A DNA stretch of 64,000 nucleotides from Hyphomicrobiales bacterium (lineage in GTDB: Bacteria > Pseudomonadota > Alphaproteobacteria > Rhizobiales > Beijerinckiaceae): assembly GCA_028869185.1 (NCBI GenBank), contig JAGWTA010000009.1, forward strand, positions 1 through 64,000, given 5' to 3'. The translations under genes were made by a program, and so were the position numbers. The notes under the pieces were generated by a model that saw only the letters and a program-made list of their open reading frames with translations, was not told the DNA's origin and did not search any database. Of the stretch, positions 19,273 to 27,683 are shown in pieces. Each line of letters opens with the position of its first letter. Position 1 is the first letter of the stretch.

Positions 19273-19755
19273 TCAGCCGAGCGCCTTTTCAATGTCGGCG
19301 GCGATATCTTCCGGTTTGTCGGTCGGCGCGTAACGCTTGATGATCTTGCCATCGCGGCCGATCAGGAATTTCGTGAAGTTCCACTTGATCGCCTTCGAGC
19401 CGAGCAGGCCCGGCTTTTCCGCCGTCAGATAGCGATAGAGCGGGTGGGCGTTGGCGCCGTTGACATCGATCTTCTCGAACATCGGGAAGGTCACGTCGTA
19501 GGTCAGCGAGCAGAATTGCGCGATCTCCTCTGCGTTGCCCGGCTCCTGGTGGCCGAACTGGTCGCAGGGAAAGCCGAGTACGACAAAACCGCGATCCTTG
19601 TAGCGACGCCACAATTCCTCGAGGCCCTTGTATTGCGGCGTGAAGCCGCATTTGCTCGCGACGTTGACGATCAGCGCGACGTCGCCGGCGTAAGCGCCGA
19701 AAGTGGTCTTTGCGCCGTCAATGGTCGTCAGCGCGATGTCGTTGGGTTGCGTCAT
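19273..19755 (-). CDS. Glutathione peroxidase (cysteine type)
   Basis: A 160-residue thiol peroxidase of the GPx family that reduces hydrogen peroxide or lipid peroxides using glutathione or thioredoxin. The catalytic cysteine is Cys36 in NVASKCGFTPQY, where some animal enzymes have selenocysteine. The glutamine of FPCDQFGHQEPGNAEEI and the tryptophan of IKWNFTKFLIGRDG complete the active site. No signal peptide is visible, so it is probably cytoplasmic. The start ATG at 19753-19755 has an AGGAT stretch upstream. It lies 15 bp after mazG on the same strand and may be co-transcribed with it. Confidence 0.93.
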   Translation of the reverse strand: MTQPNDIALTTIDGAKTTFGAYAGDVALIVNVASKCGFTPQYKGLEELWRRYKDRGFVVLGFPCDQFGHQEPGNAEEIAQFCSLTYDVTFPMFEKIDVNGANAHPLYRYLTAEKPGLLGSKAIKWNFTKFLIGRDGKIIKRYAPTDKPEDIAADIEKALG

Positions 19756-19770
19756 GGGCGATCCTTTTTC

Positions 19771-20592
19771 CTACAGGCCGCGCGATTTGGATTCTTCCCA
19801 GAGCGCGTCCATTTCCTCAAGAGCGGCATCCTGCGGTTTGCGCCGCTGCTCCGCCAGCGCCTGCTCGATATAGGCGAAACGCCGTTCGAATTTGGCGTTG
19901 GCCGCGCGCAGGGCGCTTTCCGGGTCAACCTTTGCGTGGCGCGCCAGATTGACCGCCGCAAACAGGAGATCGCCGATCTCGGCTTCGATCTCCTGGCGAT
20001 CGCCCTTTTCCATGGCTTCCACGACTTCGCCGGCCTCTTCCCGGATCTTGTCGAGCACGGCGCGCGCATCGTTCCAGTCGAAGCCGACCGCGCCGGCCGC
20101 CGCTTGCAGGGCGAGGGCGCGGCCCAGCGCGGGACGCCCGGCCTTCACATCGGCCAGAATGGAGGAGGGCGCGCCGGACGGCCCGGATCGTGCGGCCTTG
20201 TCGGCCTTTTCCTGAGCCTTGATGCGGCTCCAGAGCGCGGCGACCTCATCGGGGGCGAGATTGCGCGCGTCGCCGAAAACATGCGGATGGCGGCGGGTCA
20301 GCTTGTCGCAAATCGCGCCCACGATATCGCCAAAATCGAATGCGCCTTGCTCCTGCGCCATGCGGGCGTGGAACACGACTTGCAACAGAAGGTCGCCCAG
20401 TTCGTCGCGCAGATCGTCGAGATCGCGGCGCGCGATGGCGTCCGCGACTTCATAGGCTTCCTCGATCGTATAGGGCGCGATGCTCTCGAAATTCTGTTCG
20501 AGATCCCACGCGCAGCCGGTTTTGGGCGTGCGCAACGCCGCCATGATCGCCAGCAGTGCGCCAATGTCGCGTTCGCTCATGCGGGTCGCCAT
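19771..20592 (-). CDS. mazG: Nucleoside triphosphate pyrophosphohydrolase MazG
   Basis: A 273-residue tandem-domain enzyme that hydrolyses NTPs and dNTPs to monophosphates, a house-cleaning function. The N-terminal MazG domain begins LLAIMAALRTPKTGCAWDLE and carries the metal-binding TIEEAYEVADAI; the C-terminal copy carries EEAGEVVEAMEKGDRQEIEA and GDLLFAAVNLARHAKVDPE. Both EExxE sets look intact. Start codon choice is difficult: ATG at 20593-20595, 20590-20592 and 20578-20580 are in frame, and none has a ribosome binding site. The first two directly abut the T-run of the cold-shock gene terminator (20594-20623). The choice of 20592 is provisional. Followed by the glutathione peroxidase gene 15 bp on. 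Confidence 0.9.
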   Translation of the reverse strand: MATRMSERDIGALLAIMAALRTPKTGCAWDLEQNFESIAPYTIEEAYEVADAIARRDLDDLRDELGDLLLQVVFHARMAQEQGAFDFGDIVGAICDKLTRRHPHVFGDARNLAPDEVAALWSRIKAQEKADKAARSGPSGAPSSILADVKAGRPALGRALALQAAAGAVGFDWNDARAVLDKIREEAGEVVEAMEKGDRQEIEAEIGDLLFAAVNLARHAKVDPESALRAANAKFERRFAYIEQALAEQRRKPQDAALEEMDALWEESKSRGL

Positions 20593-20593
20593 C

Positions 20594-20623
20594 ATAAAAA
20601 AACCGGCGCATTGCGGGCGCCGG
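20594..20623 (-). terminator. Intrinsic terminator after the cold-shock gene
   Basis: On the minus strand a 7-bp perfect GC stem (arms 20603-20609 and 20617-20623, seven-base loop) is followed by seven T (20596-20602). It lies 49 bp past the cold-shock protein stop. The T-run ends exactly at the proposed mazG start. Confidence 0.85.
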
Positions 20624-20672
20624 CTGGAGGGTTCGACGAAGGCGGGCAGGGATGCAGTCCCTGCCCGGATTC

Positions 20673-21350
20673 TCACGCCTGAATGGAAATGGCCTCGCGG
20701 CCCTTGGGGGCCTCGACCACCTGCATGGTGACTGGCTGGCCTTCCGCCAGACGCTGTACGCCGGAGGAATTCAGGACGGAAATGTGGATGAAAATGTCCT
20801 TGCCGCCATCGTTGGGCTGCACGAAGCCGAAGCCCTTGGTTTCGTCGAACCACTTGACCTTGCCCTGGACGCTGGTCGCGGTGGACGGATCGGGCGCGGC
20901 GCGGCGCGGCGGACGCGGGCTATCGCCGAAACCGCCGGAGCGGGGCGGGCGCGTTTCCTGCGCGGTCGACAGGTCCGCCTCGAGGACGCGGGTGACCTGC
21001 TGGCCTTTCTGACCGGTGGCGACCTGGACCTTCAGCTTGGCGCCGGGCGGCAGGGCGTCATAGCCGGCTTGCTGGACGGCATTGATGTGGAGGAAGGCGT
21101 CGCCCGTGCCATTGGCGAGTTCGACGAAGCCGAAGCCCTTGTCGGCCTTGAACCACTTCACAGTGGCGTCGACAGGCGGGGTCGAGGGCGCGGAGGCCAT
21201 CATATCGGGGAAACCGCCGCCGCCGGCGGGCGCGCCGCCGAACTGGCGCGGGGCGCCGCGATGGTTCTGACGGGGGGCGTAATCGTTCATTGGGCCGTCG
21301 TCGTCGAAGCCGCGTTTGCGGGGACCACGGAAATCTCTACCTTTGCTCAT
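20673..21350 (-). CDS. Two-domain cold-shock protein (CspA family)
   Basis: A 225-residue protein with two cold-shock domains, which bind single-stranded RNA or DNA and melt secondary structure. Domain one (about residues 61-127) has VDATVKWFKADKGFGFVELA and DAFLHINAVQQAG; domain two (about 158-225) has VQGKVKWFDETKGFGFVQPN and DIFIHISVLNSSG, so both RNP1 (KGFGFV) and RNP2 motifs are intact. The first 60 residues are rich in Gly, Arg, Pro and Asp, and the linker (ETRPPRSGGFGDSPRPPRRA) is similar, both probably flexible RNA-binding tails. Double-domain Csp proteins of about this length are usual in Hyphomicrobiales. The ATG at 21348-21350 follows GAGACAGG. The 300-bp region in front contains an AT-rich stretch and a strong hairpin, suggesting regulation in the leader. 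Confidence 0.92.
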   Translation of the reverse strand: MSKGRDFRGPRKRGFDDDGPMNDYAPRQNHRGAPRQFGGAPAGGGGFPDMMASAPSTPPVDATVKWFKADKGFGFVELANGTGDAFLHINAVQQAGYDALPPGAKLKVQVATGQKGQQVTRVLEADLSTAQETRPPRSGGFGDSPRPPRRAAPDPSTATSVQGKVKWFDETKGFGFVQPNDGGKDIFIHISVLNSSGVQRLAEGQPVTMQVVEAPKGREAISIQA

Positions 21351-21385
21351 GCCTGTCTCGTTTCAATCATCCAGCGCGACTAACG

Positions 21386-21414
21386 CCAAAAAGGCTGGTT
21401 CGCGAGAACCAGCC
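21386..21414 (-). terminator. Strong hairpin with T-tract just upstream of the csp start
   Basis: A perfect 9-bp stem (arms 21393-21401 and 21406-21414, four-base loop) followed on the minus strand by five T. It lies only about 40 bases before the csp start codon. It could end the transcript from the phosphodiesterase gene, end an unknown small RNA, or act as an attenuator in the csp leader. Confidence 0.7.
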
Positions 21415-21686
21415 GCCCCATACCGTTTCTTGTTTCGGTGTAGATGCCATAGACCCGCGCGCATTTACCTTTTACCGCGCTTTTGTCTCGCTGGCTATAT
21501 CAATTGCGCACAGGAAGCTGAAAAACGCCAGCGTCGGCGCAAATTTTCGGGCCGATTTCGGTCGCTGGCGCTATCGAGGGCAGGAAAGTCAGACGCTTGA
21601 AATAGCTCGTATTCTTATATCCGTTATTCGCATAATCTATATTATGGAACCAAAATACAGCGCTATTAGTTCTGAAGCTGGACAGT
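21415..21686 (-). other. Intergenic region upstream of csp; AT-rich promoter-like stretch
   Basis: This 272-bp stretch holds no convincing protein gene. Positions about 21600-21665 are strikingly AT-rich for this genome (for example tatatccgttattcgcataa on the plus strand), which is the likely promoter region for a minus-strand transcript leading to csp. If so, the csp leader would be around 240 bases long and would include the hairpin at 21386-21414. An independent small RNA ending at that hairpin is an alternative. Confidence 0.4.
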
Positions 21687-22511
21687 TTACGTCGTCCGGA
21701 TTTCGCTCCCCGCGTCAATCTCGATGCGCATGCCGTCGAATGCTGGCGCGATATGGGGCGGAAGTTGCGCGCGCAGCTTTTCGTAATCGAGATCCACATG
21801 GAGATTGGTGAGGATCGCGCGGCGCGGTTGCAGGCGCTCGATCCACGCCAGCGCTTCGGCGACCGTGATGTGGCTCGGATGGCTGACGTAGCGCAACGCA
21901 TCGATGATCCAGAGGTCGAGCCCTTCAAGCAGGCGCTGGCTGGCGGGCGGAATGTCCTTCAGGTCCGGCGAATAGGCCACGGCGCCGAAGCGGAAGCCGA
22001 GCGCGTCGATTTCGCCGTGCCGGAAGAGGATCGGCGTGGTCTCGACAGGCCCGCCAAGGCCCTCGACGGCGAAAGCGCGGCCAGGCTCGATCCGGACTTC
22101 ATCCATCAGCGGCGGATAGTTCGAGCCCGGCGGCGTCTTGAAGATATAGCCGAACTTGGCGTGCATTTCGGCGCTTGTGGCGGCGTCCATGCAGGCGGGA
22201 ATGCGTTTGCGCGCGTCGATGACCAGCGGGCGCACGTCGTCGACGCCGTGGATATGGTCGGCGTGGGCGTGGGTCAGCAGCACAGCGTCGAGCTTGGCGG
22301 CGCCGAGATCCAGAAGCTGTTCGCGCAAGTCGGGCGAAGCGTCCACGAGGATGTCGGTCGCCCCGCGCGGCCCGCGCTTTTCGACATGGAGGGAACAGCG
22401 GCGGCGGCGGTTTTTCGGGTTCTGAGGATCGCAGGCGCCCCACCCGCCCTGTCCGACGCGCGGCACGCCGCCCGAGGACCCGCAGCCCAGAATGGTCAGC
22501 GTCAGGCTCAC
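21687..22511 (-). CDS. MBL-fold phosphodiesterase, PhnP-like
   Basis: A 274-residue metallo-beta-lactamase-fold hydrolase. The start LTILGCGSSGGVPRVG and the metal-binding LTHAHADHIHGVDDVRPL are typical of the PhnP (phosphoribosyl 1,2-cyclic phosphodiesterase) branch, and the C-terminal LTNLHVDLDYEKL supplies another histidine. Outside phosphonate gene clusters the physiological substrate is unknown, and no phn gene is visible here. The start is a GTG (22509-22511) that overlaps the tatD stop by four bases, so it is translated together with tatD. The order metG-tatD-MBL is a common alphaproteobacterial arrangement. Confidence 0.88.
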   Translation of the reverse strand: MSLTLTILGCGSSGGVPRVGQGGWGACDPQNPKNRRRRCSLHVEKRGPRGATDILVDASPDLREQLLDLGAAKLDAVLLTHAHADHIHGVDDVRPLVIDARKRIPACMDAATSAEMHAKFGYIFKTPPGSNYPPLMDEVRIEPGRAFAVEGLGGPVETTPILFRHGEIDALGFRFGAVAYSPDLKDIPPASQRLLEGLDLWIIDALRYVSHPSHITVAEALAWIERLQPRRAILTNLHVDLDYEKLRAQLPPHIAPAFDGMRIEIDAGSEIRTT

Positions 22512-23299
22512 GCAGACGCGCCCGGCGGCGGCATTTTGGAGAAAAGCCGCAGGGCGTTGTCGGTCGTCGCGCGCGCGATGTCCTCGAGCGTCTCGCCGCG
22601 CGCGGCCGCCAGCACTTCCGCCGTTTTCACGACGAAGGCCGGCTCGTTGCGCTTGCCGCGATAAGGCACGGGCGCAAGGAACGGCGCGTCGGTCTCGACC
22701 AGCAGCCGGTCACGCGGCGCATCGCGCGCAATCGCGCGCAACTCCTCCGAATTCTTGAAGGTCAGCACGCCGGAAAACGAAATGTAGAGACCGATCGCCA
22801 GCGAGCGTTCGGCCAGCATGCGCGAGGCGGTGAAGCAATGAAGCAGGGCCTTGAACGGCCCCTTCCCCATCTCGTCTTCCAGAATTGCGGCGACATCCTC
22901 GTCGGCGTCGCGGGCGTGAATGACCAACGGCAGGCCGCTTTGGCGCGCGGCGGCGATATGCGTGCGAAAGACGCGCTGGGCGACATCGCGCGGCGCGCGG
23001 TCATAGTGGTAGTCGAGGCCAGCCTCGCCGACGCCGACGCATTTCGGATGCTGCGCCAGCGCGAGAATCTGCTCGACGGAGGCTTCAGGCTCTTCGTGCG
23101 CTTGATGAGGATGCGTTCCTACTGTGCAGAAAATATTATCAAATTTCTCTGCAATTGAAGCATAGCTTTCAAAGTGGTCGACGCGAGTGGAGATCGTGAT
23201 GGCGCGTTCGACGCCGGCGGCTTTGGCGCGTTCGACCACCGCGCCCGCCTCGGCGGCGAGCTCGGGGAAATCGAGATGGCAATGGGTGTCGATCAGCAT
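22508..23299 (-). CDS. tatD: TatD-family metal-dependent hydrolase/DNase
   Basis: A 263-residue amidohydrolase-fold protein of the TatD/YcfH type, with 3'-5' exonuclease or deoxyribonuclease activity in characterised relatives and a suggested part in DNA damage response. Metal ligands are seen in MLIDTHCHLDFPE, VGEAGLDYHYDRAP, LVIHARDADEDV, LLHCFTAS and LLVETDAPFLAPVP. Length is normal. The ATG at 23297-23299 is eight bases after the glycosyltransferase stop. Overlaps the downstream phosphodiesterase start by four bases. YcfH-type proteins commonly sit downstream of holB and metG, as here. Confidence 0.92.
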   Translation of the reverse strand: MLIDTHCHLDFPELAAEAGAVVERAKAAGVERAITISTRVDHFESYASIAEKFDNIFCTVGTHPHQAHEEPEASVEQILALAQHPKCVGVGEAGLDYHYDRAPRDVAQRVFRTHIAAARQSGLPLVIHARDADEDVAAILEDEMGKGPFKALLHCFTASRMLAERSLAIGLYISFSGVLTFKNSEELRAIARDAPRDRLLVETDAPFLAPVPYRGKRNEPAFVVKTAEVLAAARGETLEDIARATTDNALRLFSKMPPPGASA

Positions 23300-23307
23300 G
23301 CCGGGAT

Positions 23308-24312
23308 TTATGCGGGATCGCGACGCGCCCGCCAAGCCGGAAATGCGTCGGGCGCGATCTGCCGCGGGACAAGCGCGCGCAAGGCAAGGCCCCTGGCCCG
23401 CAGCTTCCTGCGCGAGCCGGCGTCCCGTTCGGTGAGGCGGCAATCGAAGCCGGCCATCAGCGCCGCGCGTTCCGCCTCCACGGCAAAGCGCGCATCGAAA
23501 TGGGCGAGCGCTTTCATCATGCCCGCAGCGCCCGCCCCGCGCAGATAGATGGCGCGCGCATCAAGCCGGCGGCGCGCCTCCAGCGCGCGGCGCCAGCGCG
23601 AGGGCTTGTCCGCTTTTGCCGAGACATAGGAATCGCTTGGATCGTTCCAGCGCCAGACGGCCGTCGCCTCATGCGAGACGAAAACCGGTTCGGCGAGCCG
23701 CAGGATGCGCAGCGTCTCCTGCATTCCGGGATCGTCGGTGACCGCCGCGCCAATCTCGAAATCGGATGGGCCGCCAAGACGCCAGAAAGCCGCGCCGTTC
23801 GAAAAGGCGTGCGAGAAGAGGAGCGCCGCCGCCGCCGTCGCGGCTTCATAGGTCTGCTCGCGGTAGATCCAGACGAGCGTCTTTTCGGATGTCCGCTCGC
23901 CGGGCTGACCGGCCGTCAGCACCTTTTCGCAGAACTGACCGGCGAAGACGACGCCGACATTCTTGCGCTGCGCCAGGGTCCGTTGCGCGGCGATGTGCTC
24001 GGGCAGCAGATAATTGTCGTCCTCAAGCACGAGCGCGAAACCGCCGCCAGCGTAAGGGCTGTTGCGAAAACATTGGTCGATATTGCCGATCGCTCCGCGC
24101 TGGACGGCATTGGCGCGATAGACGAAGCGCGCATCGCCCAGGCTTTCGACGAGCGGGCGGGCGCTGTGCTGCGCGCAGTCGTCGAAAACGATGCAGCGCC
24201 AGTCGGCGTCGGTCTGCGCCAGCGCCGAGCGCAGCGCGCGCTCCAGCAGGACCGGGCGGCGATAGGTCGGAACGCGGATTTCAACCGTCGCCCCGCCGCC
24301 CTGCTCCATCAT
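23308..24312 (-). CDS. Family 2-type glycosyltransferase
   Basis: A 334-residue protein with a GT-A fold at its N-terminus: [20 protein letters not shown] (nucleotide-binding start), [20 protein letters not shown], and the acidic [13 protein letters not shown], which fits the metal-binding DxD position. The C-terminal third is arginine- and alanine-rich with a helical pattern and no known domain that I recognise. No membrane segment or signal peptide is visible. The sugar and acceptor are unknown. The first ATG (24310-24312) overlaps the metG stop by four bases, and tatD starts eight bases after its stop, so it is embedded in the metG-tatD operon. Such a gene is not a standard member of that operon. 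Base composition does not differ obviously from the flanking genes. Confidence 0.8.
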   Translation of the reverse strand: MMEQGGGATVEIRVPTYRRPVLLERALRSALAQTDADWRCIVFDDCAQHSARPLVESLGDARFVYRANAVQRGAIGNIDQCFRNSPYAGGGFALVLEDDNYLLPEHIAAQRTLAQRKNVGVVFAGQFCEKVLTAGQPGERTSEKTLVWIYREQTYEAATAAAALLFSHAFSNGAAFWRLGGPSDFEIGAAVTDDPGMQETLRILRLAEPVFVSHEATAVWRWNDPSDSYVSAKADKPSRWRRALEARRRLDARAIYLRGAGAAGMMKALAHFDARFAVEAERAALMAGFDCRLTERDAGSRRKLRARGLALRALVPRQIAPDAFPAWRARRDPA

Positions 24313-25847
24313 TCCGCCTCGACGTAGCGCGGGAAGATCGGCGCGGGCGCCGGCAATGGCGCGCCGTCTGCGATGCGATGGTCTGGCGTTGCATGCGCAA
24401 AGTCGCGCGCGGCGGCCGGCTGGGCGAGCAGGTCGAGCAGTTTTTCCATCGAGCCGGGCATTGCAGGCTGCGCGTAAATGGCGACGACCCGCAGAACCTC
24501 GGCCGTCACGCCGAGCACGGTCGCCATGCGCGCCGGATCGGTCTTGCGCTTCGTCCAGGGTTCTTCGGATGCGAAATAGCGATTGGCCTCCGCGACGACC
24601 TTCCAGATTTCGGCAAGCGCATGATGGATCGCAAAGGATTGCATCGCAGCGCGCGTCTTGTCGCCGAGCGCATAGGCGGCATCGAGAATGTCGCGGTCGG
24701 GCTGCGTCAGCGGGCCCCAAACCGGCGCCCTGCCCTCGCAGTTCTTGGCGATCATCGACAGCGAGCGCTGCGCCAGATTGCCGAGATCATTGGCGAGATC
24801 GGCGTTGATGCGGTTGACGATCGCTTCATGCGAATAGGAGCCATCCTGCCCGAACGGCACCTCGCGCAGGAAGAAATAGCGCATCTGGTCGAGCCCATAG
24901 GCGGTGACGAGATCGGCCGGCCCCACGACGTTGCCGAGCGATTTCGACATCTTCTCGCCCTTGTTGAACAGGAAGCCGTGCACGACGACCTGCTTGGGCA
25001 GGGGCAGTTTCGCAGACATCAGGAACGCGGGCCAGAAGATCGCGTGGAACCGTGTGATGTCCTTGCCGATGACATGGACATCGGCCGGCCAGAAACGGGC
25101 GCGGGGCGCGGCCGCATCGGGAAATCCGCTCGCCGTGATGTAGTTGGTCAGCGCGTCGACCCAGACATACATGACGTGCTTCGGATCGCCGGGAACCGGC
25201 ACGCCCCAGTTGAAGGTCGTGCGCGAGATGGAAAGATCGGCAAGGCCACGTTTGACGAAAGCGACGATTTCGTTGCGGTAGCTTTCCGGCGTGATGAAAT
25301 CGGGGTTCGCCTCGTAATGGGCGAGCAGCTTGTCCGCATAGGCCGAGAGTTTGAAAAAATAGCTCTCCTCCTCGACCCATTCGACCGGCGTTCCGGTCGG
25401 GGCGTATTTCTTGCCCTCGCGTTCGGTCAGCTCGCCTTCGTCGTAATAGGCTTCGTCGCGCACCGAGTACCAGCCGGCGTATTTCGAGAGATAAATATCG
25501 CCGTTTGCGGCCATGCGCTCCCAGATCGCCTGCACGGAGGCCTTGTGGCGCGGCTGCGTGGTGCGCACGATGTCGTCGGCGCGGGCGTCAAGCAATTCGC
25601 CCATCGCCTCGAACTGCGCGGCGATGCCGTCGACGAAGGCTTGCGGCGTGACGCCCGCCTTGGCGGCGGTCTGCTGCACTTTCAGGCCATGCTCGTCCAT
25701 GCCGGTGACGAAAAACGTATCGAATCCGTCGAGTTTCCGGAATCGCGCGATGAAATCGGTCGCGATCCGCTCATAGGCGTGCCCGATATGCGGCGCGCCA
25801 TTGGCGTAGGGAATCGCGGTCGAGATCATGAAGGTCGGTTTGGTCAT
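24309..25847 (-). CDS. metG: Methionyl-tRNA synthetase
   Basis: A 512-residue class I aminoacyl-tRNA synthetase that charges tRNA-Met. It has the HIGH-type motif in [17 protein letters not shown], the KMSKS loop in [29 protein letters not shown], and the anticodon-recognition helix bundle in the C-terminal third. The zinc-knuckle insertion of the E. coli enzyme is reduced, and the C-terminal EMAP/OB domain is absent; both are normal for the alphaproteobacterial type of about 515 residues. The ATG at 25845-25847 matches the usual [20 protein letters not shown] start. Preceded 109 bp upstream by holB and followed by the overlapping glycosyltransferase. Confidence 0.96.
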   Translation of the reverse strand: MTKPTFMISTAIPYANGAPHIGHAYERIATDFIARFRKLDGFDTFFVTGMDEHGLKVQQTAAKAGVTPQAFVDGIAAQFEAMGELLDARADDIVRTTQPRHKASVQAIWERMAANGDIYLSKYAGWYSVRDEAYYDEGELTEREGKKYAPTGTPVEWVEEESYFFKLSAYADKLLAHYEANPDFITPESYRNEIVAFVKRGLADLSISRTTFNWGVPVPGDPKHVMYVWVDALTNYITASGFPDAAAPRARFWPADVHVIGKDITRFHAIFWPAFLMSAKLPLPKQVVVHGFLFNKGEKMSKSLGNVVGPADLVTAYGLDQMRYFFLREVPFGQDGSYSHEAIVNRINADLANDLGNLAQRSLSMIAKNCEGRAPVWGPLTQPDRDILDAAYALGDKTRAAMQSFAIHHALAEIWKVVAEANRYFASEEPWTKRKTDPARMATVLGVTAEVLRVVAIYAQPAMPGSMEKLLDLLAQPAAARDFAHATPDHRIADGAPLPAPAPIFPRYVEAE

Positions 25848-25956
25848 GCGCCCTGCTCTATCGCAGGTTTTGCGGGGGCGGAAGGGCGAAGGCTTGGCGC
25901 ATCAGCGACCCGCAACTGGACTTCGATCAGCTTTCAATCAGCCGTACGATTTTAAT

Positions 25957-27033
25957 TCACCCCGCCGCCGCCGCCAGATCCTCGATCATCGCGAATACGA
26001 AGGCGCGTTTGTCCAGGTTGTAGGTTTCCACCTCGCGCGCGGCTTGTTCGATTTTTTCCCACGCCTGCGCATAAGGCGCGAGGCGGCGCGGTCCCGCCCC
26101 GCGAGCCGCGCGGATTTTGGCGTGCAGCCAGCGATAGACGATGTCGAGCATCGCATCGAAGCCCTGTTCGTTCTGGACCTTGCCGACGTCGTCGGCCAAA
26201 GCCTGCGCCTTCTCCCAATTCACCTGCGGCAGGCCGGCGAGGATTTCCTCCGTCAGGCGCGCGGATGCCGCGTTGACGCGGCCGAGCAACCGCAGCGCTT
26301 CCTGCGCCGAGCCGTTGGCGCTGGCGGCTGCTTCGGCCACATCCTTTTCCTTGTGATCGCTCCAGGGCGCCCCCAGACTGTGCACGACGCGCGCTATGTC
26401 GCCCTCGGAGAGCGCTTCCATCGGCAGGCGCCGGCACCGCGAGCGGATCGTCGGCAACAGGCGTCCGGGGCTGTGGGAGATCAGCAGGAAGAGCGATTTT
26501 TCCGGCGGCTCCTCGATGAGTTTGAGCAGCGCATTGGCCGAGGCGCGGTTGAGATCGTCGGCTGCATCGACGATGCAGATGCGCCAGCCGCCTTCTGCGG
26601 CTGCGTTGTGATGAAACAGATTGAGCGCGCGCCGCGCGTCGTCGATGCGGATCTCGGTGAAATGGCGTTTGCGTTCACTGTTCCACTCGCGCCGCAGCAA
26701 CAACAGGTCCGGCGCCGACAGCGAGGCCACGAGATGGGCGGCTTTCGAATCCGGCGTGACGGAGAGATCGCGCGCTGCGCGCGCTGCAGGCGCAGCCGCA
26801 TCCGGATTTGCGATCAGAAAACGCGCCAGACGCCAGGCGAGCGTCGCCTTGCCGACGCCAGGCCGGCCGCCCAGAATCCAGGCGTGATGCATGCGGCCTG
26901 ACTTGTAGGCGTCGAGCAAGGCGGCTTCGGCCGCGTTCTGGCCGAACAGCTGCATCGCCATGCGCGGCGGCGGCGCTCCGGGAAAAACGTCGCTCTCGGG
27001 CGGCGCCTCGTCCTTCTTGCGCGGCGCCTTCAT
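25957..27033 (-). CDS. holB: DNA polymerase III delta' subunit
   Basis: A 358-residue clamp-loader subunit of the AAA+ family. It starts with a basic and proline-rich tail, then FGQNAAEAALLDAYKSGRMH and AWILGGRPGVGKATLAWRLA with the nucleotide-binding loop, and later IVDAADDLNRASANALLKLI and EEPPEKSLFLLISHSPGRLL, which match the delta'/DnaX core, ending in a helical collar domain. Its ATG overlaps the tmk stop by four bases. The tmk-holB pair is one of the most conserved bacterial couplings and supports this assignment. The protein should work with delta and tau/gamma to load the sliding clamp. Confidence 0.92.
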   Translation of the reverse strand: MKAPRKKDEAPPESDVFPGAPPPRMAMQLFGQNAAEAALLDAYKSGRMHHAWILGGRPGVGKATLAWRLARFLIANPDAAAPAARAARDLSVTPDSKAAHLVASLSAPDLLLLRREWNSERKRHFTEIRIDDARRALNLFHHNAAAEGGWRICIVDAADDLNRASANALLKLIEEPPEKSLFLLISHSPGRLLPTIRSRCRRLPMEALSEGDIARVVHSLGAPWSDHKEKDVAEAAASANGSAQEALRLLGRVNAASARLTEEILAGLPQVNWEKAQALADDVGKVQNEQGFDAMLDIVYRWLHAKIRAARGAGPRRLAPYAQAWEKIEQAAREVETYNLDKRAFVFAMIEDLAAAAG

Positions 27034-27683
27034 GCGCGCTCCCGGCGCGGGGCGAGGCGTTGCTGCACGGCGCGCCAGATGAAATCGGACATTTCTTCGG
27101 GCGAAGCTTCCGCATCGACGACGACGATGCGCTGCGGTTCGCGCGCGGCGATATCGAGGAAGGCGCGCCGCAATGCGCGGTGGAAATGGATCGCCTCGGA
27201 TTCAAAGCGGTCGAAGGCTCCGGAGCGCGCCTGGGCGCGCGCAAGTCCGATTTCGGGCGCAATATCCAGCAAAAGCGTCAGATCGGGTCGCATGTCGCCC
27301 ACGCTGACCCGTTCCAGCTCCTCGATCAAGCGTGGCGACGCCTTGCCTGCGACGCCCTGATAGGCGCGTGTGGAATCTGCGAAACGGTCGCACAGCACCC
27401 AGTCGCCGCGCGCCAGAGCGGGCGCGATTTTCGTGTCGATATGGTCGATTCGCGCTGCGTTGAAGAGGATGGCCTCGCCTTCGGGGCCGATCGCGGCGAA
27501 TTTTCCCGACAGAAGCGCGGCGCGCAAAATTTCGGCGCGCGGCGAACCGCCGGGTTCGCGCGTCGTCACGACGGCGAGGCCGAGCGCTTCCAGTCTGCGC
27601 GCGAGCATCGCCATCTGCGTCGTCTTGCCGGCGCCCTCGCCGCCTTCGAAAGTGATGAAACGCCCGCTCCGCGCTGCGTTCAT
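27030..27683 (-). CDS. tmk: Thymidylate kinase
   Basis: A 217-residue kinase converting dTMP to dTDP, an essential step for DNA precursors. The P-loop is ITFEGGEGAGKTTQMAMLA, the DRx motif is LCDRFADSTRAYQGVAG, and the base-binding TTREPGGSPRAEILR is present. Length is typical. The ATG at 27681-27683 overlaps the dacA stop by four bases, and its own stop overlaps holB by four bases, so dacA-tmk-holB form a translationally coupled string. Confidence 0.95.
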   Translation of the reverse strand: MNAARSGRFITFEGGEGAGKTTQMAMLARRLEALGLAVVTTREPGGSPRAEILRAALLSGKFAAIGPEGEAILFNAARIDHIDTKIAPALARGDWVLCDRFADSTRAYQGVAGKASPRLIEELERVSVGDMRPDLTLLLDIAPEIGLARAQARSGAFDRFESEAIHFHRALRRAFLDIAAREPQRIVVVDAEASPEEMSDFIWRAVQQRLAPRRERA

